NCBI GenBank assembly: GCA_033439255.1
Contig: CM065880.1
Span: 186,001 to 250,000 of the forward strand
Source of the DNA: Hericium rajendrae
Taxonomy: Eukaryota; Basidiomycota; Agaricomycetes; Russulales; Hericiaceae
Reading direction: 5' to 3'
Length of the DNA stretch: 64,000 bases
The number at the start of each line of letters is the position of its first letter. The first letter of the stretch is position 1. The position numbers were made by a program, and so were the translations under genes. Below, one piece after another: positions 46,537 to 58,461 of this stretch. The notes under the pieces were generated by a model. The model had not been told where the DNA came from. It did not search any database and saw only the letters and a program-made list of their open reading frames with translations.

Positions 46537-49146
46537 ATGATGTCTTCATCCTGGGTTCCTAAGAGGTCTTTGGCGGAAGGTGAGCACAAGTTTCATCCGC
46601 TTCCTGACCAACTGAACGAGTATGTCGATCAGTCAACGCCATGATCTGCGCGCCTGGTTCCTCGCACGAGCTCGAGACGCGCATCATCGACGGCCGCGTC
46701 CAGCGCGTTTACAAGAACCTGTGGCCGTCCCTCCGCCACTTCTGGCTCTGGGCTTCGCGAGAGTATGCGTCGCGTACCTATCTCGTGTTCGAAGAGCAGC
46801 GCTACACGTACAAAGAGGTGTTCGAGCAGTCGCAGCGCGCCGCTGTAGTATTCTGCAAGCTGTATGGTGTGCAGAAGGGCGACCGTGTCGTGATTTGCTC
46901 GAAGAATTGCGCCGGTTTTGTGATCGCGTTTTGGGCATGTCACCTTCTAGGAGCCGTGTCCGTCTTTGTGAACCCGTGTGTCCTCCGTCCTTCGCATGGT
47001 GTTTAATCTGCTCATCGTGCATGGTAGATGGCTGCCTGGAGAACAGCTGGCACGTTGCTTCATCCAGGTGCAATGCAAATTAGGAGTAGTCGATCCTGCA
47101 AGCGCTAGCGCGCTCGAGCGACACACGGAAATGATCATCCGGCAGGCGGGTACGACAGGCTTTCTAGTCTTTGACGACCACCAAGAACTAGGTCGTTGGG
47201 ATGGGATAAAGCCATGGGGCGAGGCTATGAGTGCGTATTCGGGGCGACAGGAAATCGACGATCCAGCTATGGTTCCGGAGGACAATGCGAGTATTATTTT
47301 TACATCTGGAACGTGAGTCCAGGCTTTGTCTCGTCCAGAGTTGGACTTCACGTATAGAACAGGACGGGCTCTCCCAAGGGAGTGCTGAGCACGCAGCGCA
47401 TGTTCTTAACGAACGTCCTCAATGTACGTGTTCCATCATGCGTCTAATATGGAAAGGACCCACTCATGCATTCTCAAAGGTCTCAGTTCATTCGAAGAGA
47501 GCAGTGCTCCGACGTGGGGATGCTCCAACACCGCAGGATGTTACTGATGAATCACAGCCTGCAGTGCTTATCACGGTCCCCCTTTTCCACGCAACGGGCA
47601 CAACAGGGATGATGGTAAGCTTGAATTTATCTCAGGTCGCATTCTTTTCATCTGGGTGTGTACTTAGATGGTCGGAACGGCAGGCGGCGCAAAGATTGTA
47701 CTAGTACGGAGGTGGGTCGCAGAAGAAGGTACGCCGTCAACAAATGCCGCCGGGAAGCCTTTCTAAGGTTGCAACGTCATGTAGGAGCTAGGTTTGTACG
47801 GTCGTCGGTATCTCATCTGATATTGCTCACCTTTTGCTCCAGACTGTTAAGGGAAGAGAAGATCCGCCTGACCGGAGGGTGCATAATCAACTTATTCGCC
47901 ACGTGTATTTGCCTAACTCGCATGTACCCCCAGCGTTCCATCCATCGCATCCGATCTTGCCTCAAGTTCTGCGGTCGGATATCCACTGCAGGCTCTGTTC
48001 TTCGGTGGAGCTGCCCCGCCCGACTGGCTCACGCGGGAGTTCCACGAAAAGTTCCCCCATGCGGTCTTGTTCGTCTATCATTGATGGCATGTCCGGATAC
48101 TTATACTTGTGTGTGCGCAGGAGCCAAGGGTATGGAGCAACAGAGACGAATGCTGCCGTTGTCGGAAACGCTGGGGAGGACTTTATTACGAGGCCGACCA
48201 GCGCGTTCGTTCAATCTTTCCGTTCGCTTGGTCATCGTGCGTTAAATCACCTGCAATTTATTTCTCTCTTTCCAGCGGGCTGGCGACGCCGGTCAATGAC
48301 ATCCTGATTGTCAAAGAAGGTGTGGCGGTCCCCACAGGCGAGCTGGGCGAAATTTGGGTGTGCGTCAATTTATTTATAGATATAAAGTCTAAAGGACAGA
48401 CTGACAGGTTGTACAGGCGGGGCCCGAATGTCATGAAAGGATACTGGAACGACCCTGTGGCGACGGCGAATGCACTCACTCTCGATGGTTGGCTCAAGAC
48501 TGGCGATGTGGGATGTCTTGACGAAGAAGGTTTCATCTACATCCGTGATCGAAGTCGGTGGTCTTTCTGCAAAGTCCAATCCTCCGCTAATCTCGTTGAT
48601 TCACCTGTTTGTTAGTCAAGGACCTGATCATCCGCGGCGGGGAGAATATCGTAAGTAGCGTGACGTCTCCATGTCTTGTCGGCTCTTGTTGACTCTGCTA
48701 CTGGTAGGATTCCGTTTCTGTGGAGAATGCGGTCGCGGAAGATAGTCGTCTGCTTGAGGCTGCGGCAGTCGGCGTGCCGGATCGCAGACTGGGCGAGCTG
48801 CCAGCCGTCATTGTGAGTGTCAAGCCGAACCATTATGGAAAGATAAAGGAGTGTGATGTCATCGAGCTCGCGCGCAAGAGGTGTGTGCTGTTTACCCATC
48901 GATGTTCTAGTCCGTGTTGAAGCATACATCGTGCTAAGGCTTCCGAGGTTCGCGGTGCCCGTGATGGTGCTCCTGATGAATGAGCCACTGCGTGAGTACT
49001 ACTTCTACCGTGCCGACAGACAGCTGACCTTTTCTTTCGAAGCGCGCAATGCTGCGGGGAAGATTGTAAAGACTGCGTTGCGCCCACTCGCAAAGGCTGA
49101 GTGGGAACAACGGTGTGCTGCTGACCAGCAAAGGGCGAAACTATAA
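46537..49146 (+). CDS. AMP-binding acyl-CoA synthetase / ligase (ANL superfamily)
   Basis: ATG 46537 with a short first exon ([14 protein letters not shown]), more than ten introns, TAA 49144-49146; about 560 residues. The motifs come in family order: [15 protein letters not shown] (P-loop A3, split by an intron), [11 protein letters not shown] (A4), the [10 protein letters not shown] region (A5-like), [36 protein letters not shown] (A7), [10 protein letters not shown] (A8) and [12 protein letters not shown] with the catalytic lysine (A10). Such enzymes make an acyl-adenylate from ATP and a carboxylic acid, then the CoA thioester. The motif set suggests a medium/long-chain acyl-CoA or 4-coumarate-type ligase; substrate cannot be told. 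No clear C-terminal peroxisomal signal (ends QRAKL, which resembles a weak AKL-type PTS1). Confidence 0.88.
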
Positions 49147-49994
49147 TCAATCCGGAAGGGGATGGAATGGGCCGCTGGATGGGCCGTCGTGGACGGGTGT
49201 CGAGTGGACCATTGTCATTGAGCCCATTGATGGTGAGAGAATATACGTTATCGCAAGTAGTGGATATATTTGCATGATCAAGTATGTCTCGAAAGGAACA
49301 TGCCAGTGGCTGCCAGTTCAGAAAAGGGTTGTGTTGACTTCAGGTATCTATGGGTCTATACTTTCCTTGGTCCCTTATATAAAAGAACGGAATCACATCA
49401 GAATTTGGAGCAGGTCTATTTCGTCTCTGCCTGGCTAGAGAGTTTTCGCAACTGCCCGACTCGGACTCGGACTCAATTGGTGGAGCGCCGAACTAGTCCA
49501 ACTGGTATGCAACTGTAAGCGGCTGTGGGTGGAAGGGTAGAGCGACCAATGGAGTGTAGGGTTCGACTGGATGGGGGCTGCGAAAACTCTCTACTGTGAC
49601 CACCGATGAATGTCAACCGGGCCGCCATAATCGGTCTATAGGTCTAGTAGCCGAGTACGATGCGAATGATTGTGACGTGTCCAAGGTATTTTCTTCTCAA
49701 CCAAGACCTGCTTCTTACAGCACCATGCGTGCCATTTCAATCTCCTCGACGTAGTACTAGAAGACTCACGCTAATTAGCTTGTTAGAGTGACCTAACCTT
49801 GACGGAAAGCAGCTGGGATCTCACAAGCAACGCTGGCAAGTCGAATACCTGCCAACACTGACCGTGCTGAACCACACGCCACATTTGCGAGGCGGCCTAG
49901 GTTATATAGTTTGTAGCCATATGACCACCGTCCGCAAATCAGGTCCTATCATCGTATCTCCCACCGCTGCTTGTCAGAAACGAGCCGAAACAAC
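49147..49994. other. Intergenic with a possible tRNA-like relic
   Basis: No gene. The tRNA-like words at 49465-49570 are listed separately. Confidence 0.45.
49465..49570 (+). repeat. Possible tRNA-derived relic
   Basis: GGACTCAATTGGTGGAGCGC resembles the D-arm and A box of a tRNA, and AGGGTTCGACTGG, about 80 bases on, resembles a B box with a mismatched end. The anticodon and T stems do not pair well. If real it is a decayed SINE head, not a tRNA gene. Confidence 0.22.
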
Positions 49995-51018
49995 ATGCTC
50001 ATTAATCTAGACAAGCGCCAATACTGCTCTACCAACGACATTGCGAGCTGTGGAAAGGAACTTCTGGCCTGCACCGTCTGTGGATATTGTGCAGGCGCCG
50101 CCCGCAAAGGATGTAACAGTGGACGCCCGCACCTCGTAAGTAGACCCAATGTTGCCGCCTGAAAAATTCTCATTACAGACGCCGACAGTCTCAAATCCTC
50201 CGTCTTGTCGCCGGTTCCGCGGGAACTGTACGACTTGATCTTGGAAAGTCTGCAGAACTATCTCGACTGCATATGCTTTGGCCTTACCTGTCGATTTCTA
50301 TGGAACGTCGCGCGTCGACACGTGCAGAAGTGTTATGAAGAAGACATGCCCGGCACGTGGGCTGGAGACCATCGTCTGCCCCACAGGGGACGGACAGGCG
50401 GACGTGCTTCCGGCCAGTCTTCTCACAGAGGTGGAGGAGATGGAGTGGAATACACCGCTGTCGACCGAGGGATGCGGATGTGGACATACGCACCCGCCCA
50501 ACTTTTTCGCACCGACATTCACAGGTTTTGCGCTCTGCCATTTCAAGCGTCACACCAGGCCCACGCAGGTCCGACCCAGGATCATCTCGCGTGCTGCGCA
50601 CGATGCGTTGCGGCGCGGTATGGGGGTGGATGACTTCGCGCTTCTCAGGATCATGTTGTGCACGACGTCGCGGCCTGTCCTCCGAGAGATCGAGCTAGTG
50701 CGCCCTCTTGTGCTCTGCAATCTTTCACGCAAGTCAGGCGTACGCGGAGAAGCCCTGGCCCAGTTGATTAAGGACAATTACGAAGTGACGCCGGAATGTA
50801 GGCATGCTGTCGGCTTTGTCGATGCCATCCTATTGTGCGCGCCCTGGACGTCTGTCCCGGTTTCCAATCCAACCGCAATTCGAGGGCCATAGGCAGAGGA
50901 CCGGTTTGACCTTGTAACTGCTGAAGATTTTCAATTGGTGGAAGGAGCAGACGATGGCGAGGTTTCGGAATGGAGAGACGTTAGTGATGAAGTCGTGCGC
51001 GAATTGAAGAGGGGATGA
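49995..51018 (+). pseudogene. F-box-family protein copy B, broken
   Basis: ATG 49995 reads MLINLDKRQY; a GTAAGT intron (about 50140-50178) leads to DADSLKSSVLSPVPRELYDL, ILESLQNYLDCICFGL and CRFLWNVARRHVQK, parallel to copy A at 33344-32435. After TWAGD (near 50360) the frame changes by one base and resumes as IVCPTGDGQADVLPASLLTE, then EWNTPLSTEG. A second break is an in-frame TAG at 50890-50892, after which AEDRFDLVTAEDFQLVEGAD runs on to TGA 51018. So at least two breaks; no intron accounts for them. Copy B sits in the otherwise conserved half of the window. Function as for copy A: presumed SCF adaptor, unproven. Confidence 0.65.
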
Positions 51019-51586
51019 CCTCTGTAGATCTGTTTGTTGTGTGAGGACGAGGCTGGGGATCGTATGGGTGGCACAGCTGCAGGCGTAAATCACTGGATAT
51101 TGTGGTCAGCTCCGCGTCGCGCATTTGGCACCAATCGACGAGTTAGTGTTTTCTCATGTACCACTATGAGCATCTCATGAGTTTCCGTTGACGGAAGATA
51201 GATTTGGCTAGTCGGACTCCTATGGTAAGATTGGATTCGTCCTTGCAAGCCAAGGGGATGGATCAGTTTGGAATGGGATGGCAGATACGATACTTATAAC
51301 TCACCCTTAAGTGTGCCTATGGTTATCTTCTTTCTTGCAAACGTACTGCGGCTCATACAACCTGCGATCAAAGTCGACGGTCGAAGAATTTAGAGATTAC
51401 ACTTCCCCGCCAAGACCTTAGCCGCCGGAGATGCCCGGGCCGCCAGTTCGTCGCAACCCCGATCACAAATGAAACTTGTTCTCTTCGACAATCGACCACT
51501 TTAAAGAGCAGTACAGTACGCCCTGCGCACATTCTAGAATGGTATTCAGTCGGCATCAATTTTCATATTTCTGTCGTCCTCCTGAT
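51019..51586. other. Intergenic, nothing recognised
   Basis: Holds the 3' ends of a plus-strand and a minus-strand gene that converge here. Confidence 0.5.
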
Positions 51587-52431
51587 CTAGTCCACCTTGA
51601 ACCAGCCGTGCTCGTCGAATTCCTTCGCCAGTCGCGCCCACCTGCCTCCATCCACGGCCATCATGTCGCCCCACTCTCTCGACGCAACGCCCACAATACT
51701 ACGATAATAGGCCAACCATCCGACGATGAACACGTCTCCGAAGCTGAATGTCTCGCCAAGCACATATCTCGCCTTGTACCCCGTCCCATTCCTGTCGATC
51801 CATTGCCGCACCTGCGAGAGCGCTGCCAGCGCGTCCGCCCACACCTTCTCGCCCGCCTCCCCTTCAGGCCTAAACTCCGCCATCGGCTTGCCCACGATCT
51901 CAGATTTCGTGCGGACGTAGTACTCCCTGCTCCTCGCATGCATCTTATCCGCGCCGGCGATCGCAAGCGGGAACCACAGCGCCATGCCGACCTTCTCGAA
52001 CCACGTCTCGCTCAAGAGGTACAGTAGCGCGCGCGAGCCGGGCGGGAAGAGCCGGACTGTGTCTGTGTACGTGTCCTCGAGGTAGACCGCGATGTCGAAC
52101 GAGTCCGAGATGACTGCGCCGGTGTTCGGGTCCTGCAGGACGGGGAGCGTGTACTGCGCTTCGGACGTGCCGTCGGGCTTCTGCACCGTCGCGGTCGGCG
52201 CTGCGCCGATGCGGAGGCAGGTGGGCTTGATGTCGGGGTACTCGACCCAAGTGGTCTCGTACGGCAGCTTTTTGATGTTGAGCACTAGCCTGGGATGCCG
52301 TTATGACGATGCAAGGTATGTGAGCGAGTGGAAACGCACCTTGCTTTCCATGTGTTGGGTGACCACGCTCCGACCTCTGATGTGCTTGGAATATCGTACA
52401 GGATGAGCTTCTGGCTTGGAGTCGACGGCAT
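51587..52431 (-). CDS. Glutathione S-transferase, fungal etherase-related (GSTFuA-like)
   Basis: ATG 52431, one intron 52339-52290, TAG 51589-51587; about 265 residues. Exon 1 reads MPSTPSQKLILYDIPSTSEV and AWSPNTWKAR: the YDIPS...WSPNTWK start is typical of the fungal GSTs related to bacterial beta-etherases, in which the usual catalytic tyrosine is replaced by a serine/cysteine-region residue. The thioredoxin-like part continues with YETTWVEYPDIKP, YTLPVLQDPNTGAVISDSF and the helix DIAVYLEDTY. The all-helical C-terminal domain ends FSFGDVFIVGWLAYYRSIVG and GGRWARLAKEFDEHGW. These enzymes conjugate or bind aromatic compounds released from wood; the specific substrate is unknown. A broken relative lies at 62110-62613. 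Confidence 0.88.
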
Positions 52432-53396
52432 GATGTCAACGGGTGGGACAATTAGCGATGTTCCACAGACAATATATCCTGCTCGTTTTATGTGAGGCAC
52501 GCAGCACAGCCAATCGCACTTCTCTGCCCTTCATGCACCGATTGGAACGATCCCATGACTTTGCAGATGAGATTCGCGGAGAGATGGCCTGTTTTCCTAA
52601 GCAGATATCGATGTGCATCTGCGGGAAAAGGATTTTCCCTGAAGTACACGGCTCGTCGGCATGAGGCTCGTAGATGGCAGGCACCTGCAGGCACTCTTTC
52701 CTTCGACAATATGGATGTTCGTTTGTGCTTATCTTCTGTGCATCCTGGTTCCAATCTGATGTGATATGTACAGATCATATTCCACAGGGACGTGATGTTG
52801 TAAAAGAGCGCCCTATTGTTGCGGTGACAGAACGCCGCACTCGATGTATAACTTCAAAAGGCGACTGTTCCGTACGCTGGCCATAACAGTGTCATAACGC
52901 TCCGAATCGTACCTTTCTCAGTGCTGCAATGACCTGCAATGACGCTATCAGCCTTCCATTCAATTGTCAGGCAGCCTTTCATTCAAAAGCGTGACGGAGC
53001 TTCGTGTCGGCGTTGTCTAGCTTGCCTTCTGTGGAAGGTCAACTATGAAGACTGAGGGATCAACCAATGGGCGGCTTAGATGAATGCTATGTATTGAAAG
53101 GTTGTACTACGGTTCTGATAGTCGAAGTACTTCCTGTGTCGTCCCGCGTGTGAGCATCATTGCGACCGTGTCATATGGGTCTCTCGGTATACATGTAGAC
53201 GCTGTGATTTTATATATTTGGAATAACACTGAACAGACTAAGCATCGTCGAAAGATATTGTTTGAAAGCCAATGGCCTGCATAGGCGACATGGACATGTC
53301 GACATCCTAGTACTTTGGCGGAGAATGCCGAACACGGGTTCCTCTACGTTGCCCTTGACCATGCATCCTCTTTGACTTTCTACACCCACTACACCG
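52432..53396. other. Divergent promoter region, no gene
   Basis: Nearly 1 kb between the divergent GST and ATG7 genes; short frames only. Confidence 0.5.
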
Positions 53397-55946
53397 ATGC
53401 CAGTCGTCCATTTCGCGCCATTCTCGTCTCTGGTGCAGCCTACATTGTGGCATGAGCTAACGCGCCTGAAGCTCGAGGTCCTGCGCCTTTCTGATGAGAC
53501 CGTCCCGCTCACCGCGACTTACTCAGCTGGCCGCACGATCAAAGATCGCAATACGGGGCAGGAAGTTGCGCTCGGGTGCACGATCACTGCCGGCGGCGAC
53601 GGATTCGACAAAGACCATGCGTACGTGCGATTTTCTATTGTATTCTTCGAGAGCAGAATCGAGGTGAGAAAGTAGATTGCCACCACAAGCCGTCGCGGCG
53701 CACGGTGTGCTCAAGAACTACAATACGATCGATGAGTTCAAGAACGCGGACAAGAAGGCGCTGCTCAACCAGGTCGCAGACGAGGTGCGTGGGCTCCATT
53801 TCTTTCTGATCGTTTCGCAAACACGCATATAGATATGGGAGAGCATCACGACGAAGCGCGACACGAGCGCGCTGACGCGCTTTCTGGTCATCACGTACGC
53901 GGACCTCAAGAAGTACAAGTACTACTACTGGTTCGCGTTTCCCGCGCTCGTCGCGCAGCCGCTCTGGGAGATCGCGGACGAGTGGAAATCCGCAAGCGAG
54001 GCGTTCTCAGAGGCGCAGGTGAGTCGCGGACGCGTCTTCCTGTCCTGACTACAGCAGCCTCACGCCGTGCAGCTCTCGTCCATCCACGACCAATTCAATG
54101 CCCAGCCCCGCGCGTTCTTCCTCGTCCGGCACGCCCAAACGGGCACCGGCGTCGACCTCGCACCCGTCGAGGACTACACTTCTTTCTTTGCAAACGTTTC
54201 CCCGGAGGCACGCACCGTCGCGTTCCTCGACCCCTCTCCCGACGCGCAGGTCCCCGGCTGGCCGCTCCGCAACCTCCTCGCATACCTCCGCGCCGTACAT
54301 CCCGACGAGACCGACACCGTACGCGTGATCCGCTGGCGTGACGCGGAGCACAGCCGCTTCGGCGTGCTCAGCGGCGGGCAGCGCGAGGGCCGCCCTAGCG
54401 CTGTCGGCTGGGAGAAGAACGTGCAGGGCAAGACCGGCGCGCGCATGGCAGATCTCGCGCCGATGATGGATCCCGCGAGGTGAGTCACGCTGCTCTGGCC
54501 TACGGGCAATGCGCTGACGGCGCGCGCAGGCTCGCGGACCAGGCGGTCGATCTGAACCTGAAGCTCATGCGCTGGCGCATTCTACCCGCGCTCGATCTAG
54601 AGAAGGTCGCGGCGACGCGGTGTCTGCTGCTCGGCGCGGGCACGCTCGGGTGTTATGTCGCACGGACGCTGATGGTGCGTGTCTCATGGATGCTGTATGC
54701 TGCGAGTTGACGCCTCTTTAGGGCTGGGGAGTGCGCACGATCACGTTTGTCGACTCGGCGCGCGTATCGTTCTCAAATCCCGTGCGGCAGCCACTCTTCG
54801 AGTTCGAGGACTGTCTTGAGGGCGGGAAGCCCAAGGCACAGTGCGCTGCAGACCGGCTCAAGAAGATCTTCCCCGGCGTCGTAGGTGCTTTCCTCATAGC
54901 TTCAGCTATAACAATAATCGTGACCGTACGCAGAACGCGACTGGTCATTCGCTGTCCATCCCGATGCCAGGGCACCCCATCCCACCCGGCTCGGTTGAAC
55001 AGACGAAGGAAGACGTGAAGAAGCTCGAAGCACTCGTCGACGCGCACGACGCTGTCTTCCTCCTCATGGACTCGCGCGAGAGCCGCTGGCTACCGACCGT
55101 TCTCGGTGCCGCGAAGGGAAAGGTACGCCCCCCCTCACACGAGTGTTAACACCCTTACGAACGATAACCGAAAACTTGCACGCTCGCCCAGATGGTGATG
55201 AACGCCGCCCTCGGGTTTGACACGTACCTCGTCATGCGCCACGGCGCCCGCGCCGCCTCGCCCTCCGGGAAACGTCTGGGGTGCTACTACTGCAACGACA
55301 TCGTTGCGCCCGCGGACGTACGTCGCCTTCGCTTCACTACGTATCTATCTGTACTGATGGGCTCGGATGGCGTGGCACAGTCTCTCACTGACCGCACGCT
55401 CGACCAGATGTGCACCGTCACGCGCCCCGGACTGGCCTCCATCGCGGCGTCGACCGCCGTCGAGCTGCTCGTCGCAATGCTGCAGCACCCGCTTGGGTAT
55501 GTCCCCCCTCTCCACCGCATAGTTCACCCGCTGACACACGCCTAATGCAGACTGCACGCGCCCGCGCCGCCGCCCGAGAACGCGAGAGGCGAGCGCGCGG
55601 ACGCGGAGGGCCTCGCGGGCGTGCTGGGGCCCGTGCCGCACCAGCTGCGCGGGTTCCTCGCGCAGTTCCGCACGATGCCGATCGTGGGCGCGGCGTACGA
55701 CCGCTGCACCGGGTGCAGCGAGACGGTGCGCTCTTCTGCCTTTTCTCCTCGCGCGGGTTCTGATGAAGGGGGGTACAGGTTGTAAAGGCGTACGAGACGC
55801 AGGGCTTCGAGATGATGCTGCGCGCGTTCAACGAGACGGAGTATCTTGAGAGCCTGACGGGGCTCGATCAGCTGCATGCGGAGGGCGAGGCGGCGCTTGA
55901 GGCGGTGGACTGGGACGAGGACACGGAGGGCGAAGGCGACTTCTGA
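53397..55946 (+). CDS. ATG7: Autophagy E1-like activating enzyme Atg7
   Basis: ATG 53397 with [15 protein letters not shown], about nine introns, TGA 55944-55946; about 680 residues. N-terminal domain: [38 protein letters not shown]. Core: [19 protein letters not shown], the nucleotide loop [55 protein letters not shown], and the catalytic-cysteine segment [22 protein letters not shown] and DRCTGCSE supply the zinc cysteines. The acidic tail ([11 protein letters not shown]) is usual. Atg7 adenylates Atg12 and Atg8, forms thioesters with them and passes them to Atg10 and Atg3. Order and spacing of motifs are complete; no breaks seen. Single-copy host gene in the cytoplasm. Confidence 0.95.
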
Positions 55947-56106
55947 TTGGTCGGTAGGTAAGGTAGGCGGAGGAAAGGTATAGACGTGTACGATTTGTTG
56001 TATGCTCGCATATGATACCCACAGTTTGGGCTGGATTGGCTAACGACTTTGATCTCGTACACCTGCAGTGCTCTACGGAGCAACCTCTATTAGCCTCCGC
56101 CTTGCT

Positions 56107-56810
56107 TTATTCTCCATCATCAGTCAAGGGAGAAGGCAACGAAGGCGATGACTGCATGCAGGGGGGCGGGGATCGCATGTGAGGTAAGACGAACAGAAAG
56201 TCTTTCGTACTCGGGCGCGCCAGTTTCAAGCGGGAGCCGCCCCGCACGCTGTATTTCTGACAATCCTCCTTGGCGGATGGCGCAGTGTCGCTGAAGACGC
56301 GCTCCCACGACACAATTGGCCTCTGCAACGTCCGCGGGAGGTCATAGATCTCCCATCCCGCGGGCGCGTCCACGGCCCTGCCCGCGGCGGGGTCGAAGAA
56401 CTCGAGGCAGTACTGTCCGTCGCGCTTCCCGTCGCCTGGCCGCATGCGGATCGCCAGGGACGCATGCGGGATAGCGTACATATGCACTCCCGGCGCCTCC
56501 AGAACGGGTGCGCCCTAGATGAACTTAGCACAAGGGGGAAGACAGGAGCTGCACGACGCACCCCTAACATTGCCAGGCTCCCGCTGGCGATGTCGAGCAT
56601 TTCGTCCTGGCACCGATTATAATACTCGAGGCCACTGGCGAGGTCATCCGCGGGCACGCCGCTGTCGCGCACCATGGTGAGGATGTCCTCATCGGCGGGG
56701 GGCCTGTAGTGCGGGACGGCACTGGCCATCCATGCTTCCATGCGGTTCCTGTGGGTGGCGGGCGGGACAGGCGGGATGTCTGGTTCAGCGGCCGTCGCGG
56801 CATGGGGCAT
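56107..56810 (-). CDS. Hypothetical two-exon protein
   Basis: ATG 56810, intron 56561-56515, end TAA near 56107; about 215 residues. Exon 1 has a Pro/Ala-rich start, then MEAWMASAVPHYRPPADEDI and SGLEYYNRCQDEMLDIASGS. Exon 2 reads VHMYAIPHASLAIRMRPGDG, GQYCLEFFDPAAGRAVD and GWEIYDLPRTLQRPIVSWE. There are no membrane segments or known motifs. It is tail-to-tail with ATG7 (about 160 bases apart). Function unknown. Confidence 0.65.
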
Positions 56811-57121
56811 CGTGCGGTTGGTCTTGGAAGACGGTAAAGTCGACGATAAGAGTGCGGGATTTTACCTCTGCGGCCATTCGATGGTGACTGGGCTCATCAA
56901 GCGGCGCATATTGTCTTCATCGTCACCATTATATTTACGTTTTCAGCCGCAGTACTAGTACTGACCAGGCCTATACGCACTTATGTAAGCGACTGACCGG
57001 ATGACCAGATCAAGATGTCTTGGCAGATGTCGAACTCTACCCTCACAAGGGCGACTGCAGTCTTCGCCGTCGTTTGGGTGATCCTGCCTAGACTTTACCT
57101 CACATCCCCGCCCAACCGACC
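56811..57121. other. Divergent promoter region
   Basis: 310 bases between the minus-strand gene above and the plus-strand gene at 57122; no element recognised. Confidence 0.45.
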
Positions 57122-57658
57122 ATGCAGTCCATGTCCATCCCCGCCCCATCCACCCTCTACATCAAGAATTACAACGCCGCCGACGGCCCCCACCATCCCC
57201 TCTCCGTCCACGCCGCCGCCACAACCGCCACCAACACCACTCTCGCCCACGAACCCGTCTACCACTGGACCCTCGTCCTCGCGCTCGCGGACCCACCGCG
57301 CACCGTCACCCTCGACCCCATCCCCGGCGCGGACCTCCGCACCGCCGTTCTCCTCATCTCCAGTGCGTCCGCGCCCACCGCCGGCACCGACGCGCCCGCC
57401 TTTGCAATCCAGCCCGCACCCGGACGCACTGTCGACGACTTCATCGGGCTCATAACTGACGCGGGGCTCGACCGCTTCCGCTTCGACGCGTCGGGCAGCG
57501 GGTGCCGGCACTGGTGCGGCACCGTGCTGCAGAAGTGGGAGCGCGCGGGATTGGTGGAGCCTGGGTCTGCTGAGGCGTTTTTGGGGTGGGTGGCGGAGCT
57601 GCGTGCGCGCGAGCCGGGGCGCGTGCCGATGCCGCTCAGAGAGGGGACGTGGTATTGA
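57122..57658 (+). CDS. Conserved-looking hypothetical protein with SGSGCRHWC motif
   Basis: Single open exon from ATG 57122 (in-frame alternative at 57131) to TGA 57656-57658; 178 residues. The middle has a beta-rich part (HWTLVLALADPPRTVTLDPI) and the C-terminal third holds the motif SGSGCRHWCGTVLQKWERAG. From memory a fungal domain of unknown function with a 'GSGCR.WC' signature matches, possibly DUF7770, but I cannot verify it. The absence of introns is unusual in this window. The very GC-rich antisense frames over it are shadows. Confidence 0.7.
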   Translation: MQSMSIPAPSTLYIKNYNAADGPHHPLSVHAAATTATNTTLAHEPVYHWTLVLALADPPRTVTLDPIPGADLRTAVLLISSASAPTAGTDAPAFAIQPAPGRTVDDFIGLITDAGLDRFRFDASGSGCRHWCGTVLQKWERAGLVEPGSAEAFLGWVAELRAREPGRVPMPLREGTWY

Positions 57659-58461
57659 ACGGCGGGTGCGTGCGCCAGGCGAGACGCCGCCATTTGCATG
57701 GCGGGCGCGGAAGTATGGCGATATTTGCGTATGGTCTCGGGTTCGGTGCGTATGGCCGGTGGTTGGTTGCCCGCTGCAGCGCCATCTTGCAGAGCATCGG
57801 GTTCGATTCGGCCTCTGCGGCGTCCTCGAAGCGCGGCGTAGTATGACTGCGCAAACCGACGATGGCGCTTCTCGCGAATACGGGCCTACTTAGTAGGCTG
57901 GGTGCGCCTTCCACGCTGTATCCTGTTTCGATGCGCAGGGAATTATGGAGCTGGGTGCAGGCGAGGTCGGTGCTGCACTTGCATGCCGCGCTCTCAAGGT
58001 CTCAGTATCCATGGTGTTGTCCACGGTGTATCATGAGCATTTCCCCGCTTGATTTTGGAGGCAGGTACAGTAGAAGTATACAGTCCTGCAGTGCTGGTAC
58101 GCACTTCTCTCCCTCCTCCCCTCCCTTCCGAGCGTATTCATTAATTAATTCGATCTGCCTCCGTAAGGCTCGCCTGTAAACTTATACCGCAAGGGAAATA
58201 AAGACGTCCTTTCTCTGGCCTCGTCAGAGGATTCTGTCGCTGTCCCCACCTGTCTTCGCACTACTTTCGTTCACCGTACGCGCTGTAGCGAGTATAATAG
58301 TTTATCATATCTAAAGATGGTTCAAAACTGTCAAACTTGTCGCAGAATGGTCCGGACTGAGAATGCGCGAACCTGGCTCCTGATCAATGGCCGGTGCATG
58401 AGGAGCACGAGCACCTCGACAGATTCCCTGATGTTTTCTTTTGAAACGCGAGCGGCTCCCA
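57659..58461. other. Intergenic, nothing recognised
   Basis: Short frames at 57586-57914 and 57862-58179 have no support. Confidence 0.45.
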
